NCBI GenBank assembly: GCA_043802425.1 | Contig: JAZDLA010000032.1 | Coordinates: forward strand, 1 to 6,049 | Direction: 5' to 3' | From: JAGUYA01 sp043802425 | GTDB lineage: Bacteria; Omnitrophota; Gorgyraeia; Gygaellales; Profunditerraquicolaceae | DNA: 6,049 bases | In this document: in pieces, positions 1 to 4,270 of the stretch | Layout: each line of letters opens with the position of its first letter | Numbering within the stretch: the first letter of the stretch is position 1 | The notes under the pieces: generated by a model | Database searches by the model: none | Seen by the model: the letters and a program-made list of their open reading frames with translations, nothing else | What the model was told of the DNA's origin: nothing | Position numbers and translations under genes: made by a program

Positions 1-402
1 TAAATTCCAGGGATTATGCGTAGGCCCATAGCAGGAATTTTCCGTAGATGAGCCAAAGGCAAACTCATCCATGTTCGTCTTTAGCGGCAATACCGCTATA
101 CCCGCCTCTTTTAATTTGCGGATTACCGTAGCATCATAAGGCGGCTTAAAACCCGTTAAAATCTGGGAGCAGCATTCAGTATTATAACCTGCGCTACAAA
201 TATTATCTTTGATGGAGACGGGTAGGCCCTTTAAGGTATTTGTTGAAATATCGAAACTACCAAGACGTACATAAGCCTTAATCTTAGAATCTATTTCCTT
301 TATCCTTTTTTCCAAAGCAGATAGTATTTCTTCGGAAACAATTTCTTTATTATTTAGTTTCTCAATTAATTCATGCGCTGTTAGTTTATTTAATTTTTCC
401 AT
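1..402 (-). CDS. gatA: Glutamyl-tRNA(Gln)/aspartyl-tRNA(Asn) amidotransferase subunit A, N-terminal part (cut by left edge)
   Basis: GatA is the amidase subunit of cytoplasmic GatCAB. It releases ammonia from glutamine, which GatB uses to convert Glu-tRNA(Gln) and/or Asp-tRNA(Asn) to the cognate amide. The frame reads from an ATG at 402-400 to the window edge without a stop (134 residues seen). Amidase-signature landmarks are clear: GLPVSIKDNI at residues 59-68, with Lys65 as the catalytic-triad lysine; PPYDATVIRKLKEAG at 87-101; and KTNMDEFAFGSSTENS at 108-123, followed by YGPTHNPWN. The cis-Ser and nucleophile Ser lie beyond the edge. The start fits the family's N-terminal helix (LTAHELIEKL), but no strong Shine-Dalgarno precedes it. 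It begins 31 bases after the gatC stop, so it probably shares the gatC transcript. Two oddities: the segment before KDN is shorter than I expect (Lys65 versus roughly 79 in well-studied GatA), and VLPLKTNMDEF replaces the more usual ..IGKTN.DEF. Identity is near certain. Confidence 0.96.
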   Translation of the reverse strand, partial: MEKLNKLTAHELIEKLNNKEIVSEEILSALEKRIKEIDSKIKAYVRLGSFDISTNTLKGLPVSIKDNICSAGYNTECCSQILTGFKPPYDATVIRKLKEAGIAVLPLKTNMDEFAFGSSTENSCYGPTHNPWNL

Positions 403-433
403 GCCATTTAACTTGCGAACATTAGAACTAAGC

Positions 434-721
434 TTATTCGATTACTTTGGGGACGCCAAAGAAGTTACCCTGTTTCTGGGGTGCGTTATCCAGCGCCTTG
501 TCGCCAGGTAAAGACTTACGCGGCGCGTCCTCCCTGAATATATTATTGATGGGTAGAATATGGCTGGTCGGGTTGATGTTTTGTATGTCTAATTTTTTTA
601 ATTTATCAATAAAGCCCAGTATATCTTTTAGTTGTTGTGACAATTTCTCTAACTCTTTGGGCTTTAACTCTATACGCGCCAGATGCGCCACATATTTTAC
701 CGTTTCTTTGCTAACCGCCAC
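434..721 (-). CDS. gatC: Glutamyl-tRNA(Gln)/aspartyl-tRNA(Asn) amidotransferase subunit C
   Basis: GatC is the small subunit that wraps around GatA and GatB and stabilises the GatCAB complex; it has no catalytic residues of its own. The gene is complete at 95 residues, the usual family length. Family hallmarks seen are VKYVAHLARIEL near the N-terminus, an amphipathic helical stretch (LEKLSQQLKDILGFIDKLKKLD), the PTSHILPINNIFRED segment in the middle, and the conserved tail GNFFGVPKVIE. The start codon is GTG (721-719), chosen because a perfect AGAGGAGG Shine-Dalgarno lies 7 bases upstream and a strong promoter lies just beyond it. The gene is first in a minus-strand operon with gatA 31 bases downstream; gatB probably follows outside the window. 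The plus-strand reading frame over this gene is an antisense shadow. Confidence 0.97.
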   Translation of the reverse strand: MAVSKETVKYVAHLARIELKPKELEKLSQQLKDILGFIDKLKKLDIQNINPTSHILPINNIFREDAPRKSLPGDKALDNAPQKQGNFFGVPKVIE

Positions 722-728
722 GATTATT

Positions 729-736
729 CCTCCTCT
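729..736 (-). promoter_or_regulatory. Ribosome binding site of gatC
   Basis: Read on the minus strand this is AGAGGAGG, almost fully complementary to the 16S anti-Shine-Dalgarno. It lies 7 bases before the GTG at 721-719. Its strength and spacing decide the non-ATG start of gatC. Confidence 0.85.
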
Positions 737-750
737 ATAATTAACTTTTA

Positions 751-779
751 ATCATAACATCCTTTATCTCAAAAGTCAA
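751..779 (-). promoter_or_regulatory. Sigma70-type promoter for gatC-gatA
   Basis: On the minus strand there is a -35 box TTGACT (779-774), a 17-base spacer, and a -10 box TATGAT (756-751). The -10 is preceded by TGT, giving an extended -10 (TGnTATGAT). The expected transcription start is near 744, leaving a 5' leader of about 20-25 bases that contains little more than the Shine-Dalgarno, so no leader-based regulation is visible. Spacing and match are close to ideal for a housekeeping gene. Confidence 0.75.
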
Positions 780-812
780 ACACATTCCCTCCAGGGACAC
801 CCTTCTGTTAAT

Positions 813-834
813 CCATGCCTGCCGGCAGGCATGG
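813..834. repeat. Perfect 22-base palindrome
   Basis: The half-site CCATGCCTGCC (813-823) is followed directly by its exact complement GGCAGGCATGG (824-834), with no spacer. A perfect 22-base dyad is very unlikely by chance in 6 kb. It has no T-run on either side, so it does not look like a rho-independent terminator. It lies between the gatC and phosphorylase promoters and could be a dispersed repeat core or a protein-binding dyad. Confidence 0.85.
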
Positions 835-862
835 GGAGGATCTCCCTTATTTTGCTGTTCAG

Positions 863-896
863 GGGACACCCTTAGCTTTGGCTGATTGGGTGTCCC
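863..896 (+). repeat. GC-rich hairpin, GGGACACCC / GGGTGTCCC
   Basis: A 9-base perfect stem (863-871 with 888-896) encloses a 16-base interval. An inner AGC/GCT stem (874-876 with 881-883) closes a TTTG tetraloop. No U-run follows, and it ends about 20 bases before the candidate -35 of the downstream gene, so it is probably not a terminator. It reads as one arm of the surrounding repeat element, of the REP hairpin kind. Confidence 0.65.
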
Positions 897-918
897 TGAT
901 GTGAAGAATAAAATTTTG

Positions 919-946
919 TGGACAAATAAATGAAAATGTGTACAAT
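919..946 (+). promoter_or_regulatory. Candidate sigma70 promoter for the phosphorylase-like gene
   Basis: TGGACA (919-924, five of six matches to TTGACA) is followed after 16 bases by TACAAT (941-946, five of six matches to TATAAT). The expected start of transcription is near 953, giving a leader of about 20 bases. The surrounding sequence is A+T-rich, and no other good -35/-10 pair was seen between the repeat element and the start codon. Confidence 0.5.
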
Positions 947-962
947 ATCATAGATAATAGAC

Positions 963-968
963 AAGGAG
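963..968 (+). promoter_or_regulatory. Ribosome binding site of the phosphorylase-like gene
   Basis: AAGGAG lies 4 bases upstream of the ATG at 973. An in-frame TAG at 958-960 rules out any longer reading upstream, so this site fixes the start. Confidence 0.8.
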
Positions 969-972
969 AATT

Positions 973-3900
973 ATGGCAGGCGATTTCAAAACCAAACAAC
1001 CTAGGTATTACCTGAACGAAAAGAGCGAAGAATTCGTTATCGAGAATTATAATCTCGCCAAGCCTTTTGCTAATTTCTTTCCCGGCATAGCCGGAAAATA
1101 CGGCATACCCATGTGGGTCTTCTATGTCAACCGCGGCCAGGGTATAGCCAGCTTCGGCACAAAAAATAAAGACCACGCCATATTGGAATTCTTCCCTGCC
1201 AATAAGGCCTGGCAGCTGGTCCCCATGCAAGGATTCCGCACTTTTATCAAGGTATTCAACGGACAAAAGACCAGCCTCTATGAGCCTTTCCATAACGGCT
1301 TCACTAATCTAAAGTATAACCTGACCAACCGTATGCGTATAACCTCCTATGGCTTAACTATAGAAGAAGACAACCTCTCTTTAGGCCTTGGGGTAAAGGT
1401 AGAATATTTTACTATTCCCAATGACTCCTACTCTGCGTTGGCCAGGATCGTGACTCTAAAAAATTTGAAATCGCGCCTGCAAAGAATCCAGCTCATAGAC
1501 GGCCTTCCGCAGATTATCCCTTACGGCATTAGTAATTTTTTCTTAAAAAAAATGAGCCGCACTATGGAAGCCTGGATGAACATAGAAAACCTGGAGAATG
1601 GCGTACCTTTCTATAAGCTTGATGTTGACCCCAGCGATAGGCCAGAAGTAATCCACATAACAGAAGGAAACTTCTACCTGGGGTTTCATTGCCAGGGGAA
1701 TAAACCAAAAATCATAAAACCTATAGTCGACCCCCAATCCATATTCGGACCGGTTACTGATTTCTCCTGCCCCCGCGAATTTTTAGCCGTAAAGAAATTC
1801 ATGTATCCTCGCGACAGGTTAACCAAGAATAAGACCCCCTGCGGTATGGTATTGCTGGATCTTGACCTTAAAAATAACAAAGAAGAGAAGGTTTATACCC
1901 TCGTCGGTTATATGCGCAGCAAGGATATACTGAATGCTTCGCTCTGCCGTATTGTCAACCCCGAATATCTAAACCTGAAAAAACAAGAAAATAAAAATAT
2001 TATTCAGGATTTACAGGCTGATATAGATACATCTAGCAGCTCTAAAGAATTCGATCTCTATACCCGTCAGACTTATCTGGACAATATCATGCGCGGCGGA
2101 TACCCGTTAATCTGCTCCTCTCCATCTTCTAAAATATCGGGCAGGATCCCACCTCCGGCGGGAAAGTCCAATTCTACGGATTCGCTATTCTATATATATG
2201 CCAGGAAGCACGGCGACTTAGAAAGGGACTACAATAAATTCCAGCTGCAGGCAACTTATCTCTCCCAGGGTAACGGTAATTATCGCGATATAAACCAGAA
2301 CCGTAGATGCGACATTTGGTTTAACCCCGAGGTAAAAGACGAAAATATAGTGACCTTCTTTAATCTTCTCCAGACAGACGGTTTTAATCCTTTAGTGGTT
2401 AAGGGTGTAAATTTTACGCTTAAAAATACGGAAAACTTAAAAGGGTTATTAAATAAATTAGTAGCGGATAAAGACATCCCCCGCCTGAGCGCATTCCTAA
2501 AAGGGCCCTTTACTCCGGGAGAGGTAATCCTTTTTATTAAAGAAAACAAAATCAAATTAGGGGTATCCTACGATGAATTCCTGAACATGCTACTTTCGCA
2601 CTCCCGGAAAAACCAGCAGGCCGAACACGGCGAAGGCTTCTGGACAGACCACTGGACTTACAATATGGATTTACTGGAGAATTATCTGGGTGTTTATCCG
2701 GAAAAGTTAAAGGAGATATTCTTTGAAAAGAAAGCCTTTACCTTTTTTGACAATACCGAAATAGTCAGGCCCCGCCAGGAAAAATATCTGCTTAAAGACG
2801 GCGTGGTAAAACAACTGCATGCGGTTGTGCATTGTAAGGCCAAAAGAGAAATGATTAGCAAGAGAATAGTCATGCCTAATACCGTAAGGACGCAATACGG
2901 TCAGGGGCCGATCTATCAAACTACCCTTATTAATAAATTATTATGCCTATTAGCGAATAAACTGGCTTCCCTTGACCCCTTTGGTTACGGTATTGAAATG
3001 GAAGCGGATAGACCCAATTGGTTCGACTCCCTAAACGGTCTGCCGGCATTATTCGGTTCATCCCTGAACGAAACCTTCCAGCTAAAGAGGCTGGTTATCC
3101 TGATAAAAGAGGCGCTAGATAAGTGCGCAATCGAGAATATATATATTACCGAAGAGGTCTATAACCTGCTTATCGGCCTGAGCAAATTAATTCAAGGGTA
3201 CCTCACCCGCCACTCCCATAATAAAGACTATCAGTATTGGGATAAAAGTTATGCCCTAAAGGAAGATTACCGTCAGAAAACGCGGATGGGTTTTAGCGGC
3301 AGGGAATTAGAAATGCCTGCTGAATACTTAAAGATCATTCTAAATAATGCCTTAAAAAAGCTGGTTTTAGGAATTGAAAATGCACGGGATAAACAAAAAA
3401 ATATCTACTATGCTTATTTTATTAACGAAGTAAAAGAATATATCCCCTTGGGCACCACCTCTGTCAAGCCCACCAAATTCAAACAAATAAAGCTCCCCTT
3501 CTTCCTGGAAGCCCAGATGCACGCCTTAAGGTCAAACGGCAGCATAAACAGGGCAAAGGCACTATATAAAGCTATAAAGAAAAGCAAGCTCTACGATAAT
3601 AAGCTGAAGATGTATAAAGCCACTACTTCCCTGAAAAGTATGCCGGAAGAAATCGGCAGGTGCCGCATATTTACTCCGGGGTGGCTAGAACATGAATCTA
3701 TATGGCTACATATGGAATATAAGTGGCTGTTAGAGATTTTAAAGAGCGGGCTTTATGCCGAATTCTATAAAGATTTCAAAAATGTACTTATCCCTTTCCA
3801 ACCCCCCGCAAGATACGGCCGCAGCATCCTGGAAAATTCATCTTTCCTGGTCAGCAGCGTATTCCCCGATAAGACCCTGCACGGAAACGGCTTTGTTGCC

Positions 3901-4263
3901 CGGCTCTCCGGATCTACTGCTGAATTTCTGCAGATCTGGCTGATTATGAACGTGGGAATAAAGCCCTTCTTCTTAAACGAAAATAAAGAATTAAACCTGG
4001 TGTTTTCCCCCCTGTTGGCGGGCTGGCTATTTACCAGAAAAGATAAAACTTATAGCTTTAATTTCCTGGGGAAAATCAGGCTGACTTACCATAACCCTAA
4101 AAGAAAGAATACCTTCGGAAAGAACGCTGCCGGGATAAAAAAGATCTCCTTTAACGATAAGAGTGGCAACGCCGTAGAAATCCTGCAAGATACCATCCCT
4201 TCCCCTTATGCCCAACAAATCAGGGCCCGTCAAATTAAAAAAATCGATATATATTTAGGGTAA
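973..4263 (+). CDS. GH94-like glycoside phosphorylase (annotated in relatives as 'cellobiose phosphorylase'), substrate unknown
   Basis: This 1,096-residue protein has no signal peptide or membrane segment and is probably cytoplasmic. It resembles the long (about 1,100 residue) 'cellobiose phosphorylase'-type proteins of clan GH-Q, inverting enzymes that cleave a beta-glycosidic bond with phosphate or run in reverse. Expected order: N-terminal beta-sandwich, linker, (alpha/alpha)6 barrel, C-terminal cap. Landmarks: YGIPMWVFYVNRGQGIASFG (43-62); ARKHGDLERDYNKFQ near 410-424; YRDINQNRRCDIWFNP (437-452); FWTDHWTYNMDLLENYL (556-572); EADRPNWFDSLNGLPALFGS (677-696), where Asp685 is the likely general acid by analogy with the GH94 DWND motif; GRCRIFTPGWLEHESIWLHM (895-914); GRSILENSSF (949-958); and ARLSGSTAEFL (976-986), probably the phosphate-binding loop. 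The ATG is supported by its Shine-Dalgarno and an in-frame stop 12 bases upstream. The gene ends in tandem TAA TAG. It is not a close match to the 1,2-beta-oligoglucan phosphorylases as I remember them. GH149 or GH161 membership, or an unassigned subgroup, remains possible. Superfamily call strong; substrate unknown. Confidence 0.82.
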   Translation: MAGDFKTKQPRYYLNEKSEEFVIENYNLAKPFANFFPGIAGKYGIPMWVFYVNRGQGIASFGTKNKDHAILEFFPANKAWQLVPMQGFRTFIKVFNGQKTSLYEPFHNGFTNLKYNLTNRMRITSYGLTIEEDNLSLGLGVKVEYFTIPNDSYSALARIVTLKNLKSRLQRIQLIDGLPQIIPYGISNFFLKKMSRTMEAWMNIENLENGVPFYKLDVDPSDRPEVIHITEGNFYLGFHCQGNKPKIIKPIVDPQSIFGPVTDFSCPREFLAVKKFMYPRDRLTKNKTPCGMVLLDLDLKNNKEEKVYTLVGYMRSKDILNASLCRIVNPEYLNLKKQENKNIIQDLQADIDTSSSSKEFDLYTRQTYLDNIMRGGYPLICSSPSSKISGRIPPPAGKSNSTDSLFYIYARKHGDLERDYNKFQLQATYLSQGNGNYRDINQNRRCDIWFNPEVKDENIVTFFNLLQTDGFNPLVVKGVNFTLKNTENLKGLLNKLVADKDIPRLSAFLKGPFTPGEVILFIKENKIKLGVSYDEFLNMLLSHSRKNQQAEHGEGFWTDHWTYNMDLLENYLGVYPEKLKEIFFEKKAFTFFDNTEIVRPRQEKYLLKDGVVKQLHAVVHCKAKREMISKRIVMPNTVRTQYGQGPIYQTTLINKLLCLLANKLASLDPFGYGIEMEADRPNWFDSLNGLPALFGSSLNETFQLKRLVILIKEALDKCAIENIYITEEVYNLLIGLSKLIQGYLTRHSHNKDYQYWDKSYALKEDYRQKTRMGFSGRELEMPAEYLKIILNNALKKLVLGIENARDKQKNIYYAYFINEVKEYIPLGTTSVKPTKFKQIKLPFFLEAQMHALRSNGSINRAKALYKAIKKSKLYDNKLKMYKATTSLKSMPEEIGRCRIFTPGWLEHESIWLHMEYKWLLEILKSGLYAEFYKDFKNVLIPFQPPARYGRSILENSSFLVSSVFPDKTLHGNGFVARLSGSTAEFLQIWLIMNVGIKPFFLNENKELNLVFSPLLAGWLFTRKDKTYSFNFLGKIRLTYHNPKRKNTFGKNAAGIKKISFNDKSGNAVEILQDTIPSPYAQQIRARQIKKIDIYLG
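2144..2169. repeat. Imperfect palindrome inside the phosphorylase-like gene
   Basis: CCCACC (2148-2153), TCC, then GGCGGG (2157-2162) forms a six-base stem with one A-C mismatch and a three-base loop; GGA (2144-2146) and TCC (2167-2169) add outer pairing. It encodes part of a Gly/Pro/Ser-rich stretch (residues about 388-404, GRIPPPAGKSNSTDS) that sits between the conserved-looking RGGYP and ARKHGDLERDYN segments. It may be a palindromic element inserted in frame, but the symmetry is imperfect and the insertion is inferred. Confidence 0.35.
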
Positions 4264-4270
4264 TAGCGGC

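Larger units (their letters stand above)
781..903. repeat. Composite inverted-repeat element (REP/MITE-like) between divergent promoters
   Basis: The outer arms are CAGGGACACCC at 792-802 and its exact complement GGGTGTCCCTG at 888-898. They are flanked by CACAT at 781-785 and its complement ATGTG at 899-903, with six extra bases (786-791) on the left side only. A third copy, GGGACACCC, lies at 863-871 in direct orientation to the first (CAGGGACACCCTT versus CAGGGGACACCCTT). Inside are a perfect 22-base palindrome (813-834) and a short GGAG-GAT-CTCC inverted repeat (835-845). There is no open frame or transposase. It fits a small non-autonomous mobile repeat, perhaps one mobilised in trans by a Y1/RAYT-type transposase. 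That mechanism is inference; the symmetry is seen directly. Confidence 0.55.

Noticed and set aside
447..740. Plus-strand frame of 97 codons over gatC
   Set aside because: It is fully antisense to a certain gatC gene, with no ribosome site or family resemblance.
863..896. Hairpin considered as a rho-independent terminator or attenuator for the downstream gene
   Set aside because: No U-run follows on either strand, and it lies upstream of the candidate promoter, so it would not be in that transcript.
859..1293. Minus-strand frame of 144 codons running from inside the phosphorylase-like gene into the intergenic repeat
   Set aside because: It is antisense to the conserved N-terminal domain of the enzyme and crosses its promoter and the repeat hairpin; no Shine-Dalgarno and no recognisable protein.
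1537..1553. TTA AAA AAA ATG run of eight A residues as a programmed -1 frameshift site
   Set aside because: The heptamer A AAA AAA is in the right frame, but the -1 frame stops after about 20 codons, the zero frame continues with conserved enzyme motifs, and no stimulatory structure is obvious. At most it is a spot for sequencing or transcription slippage.
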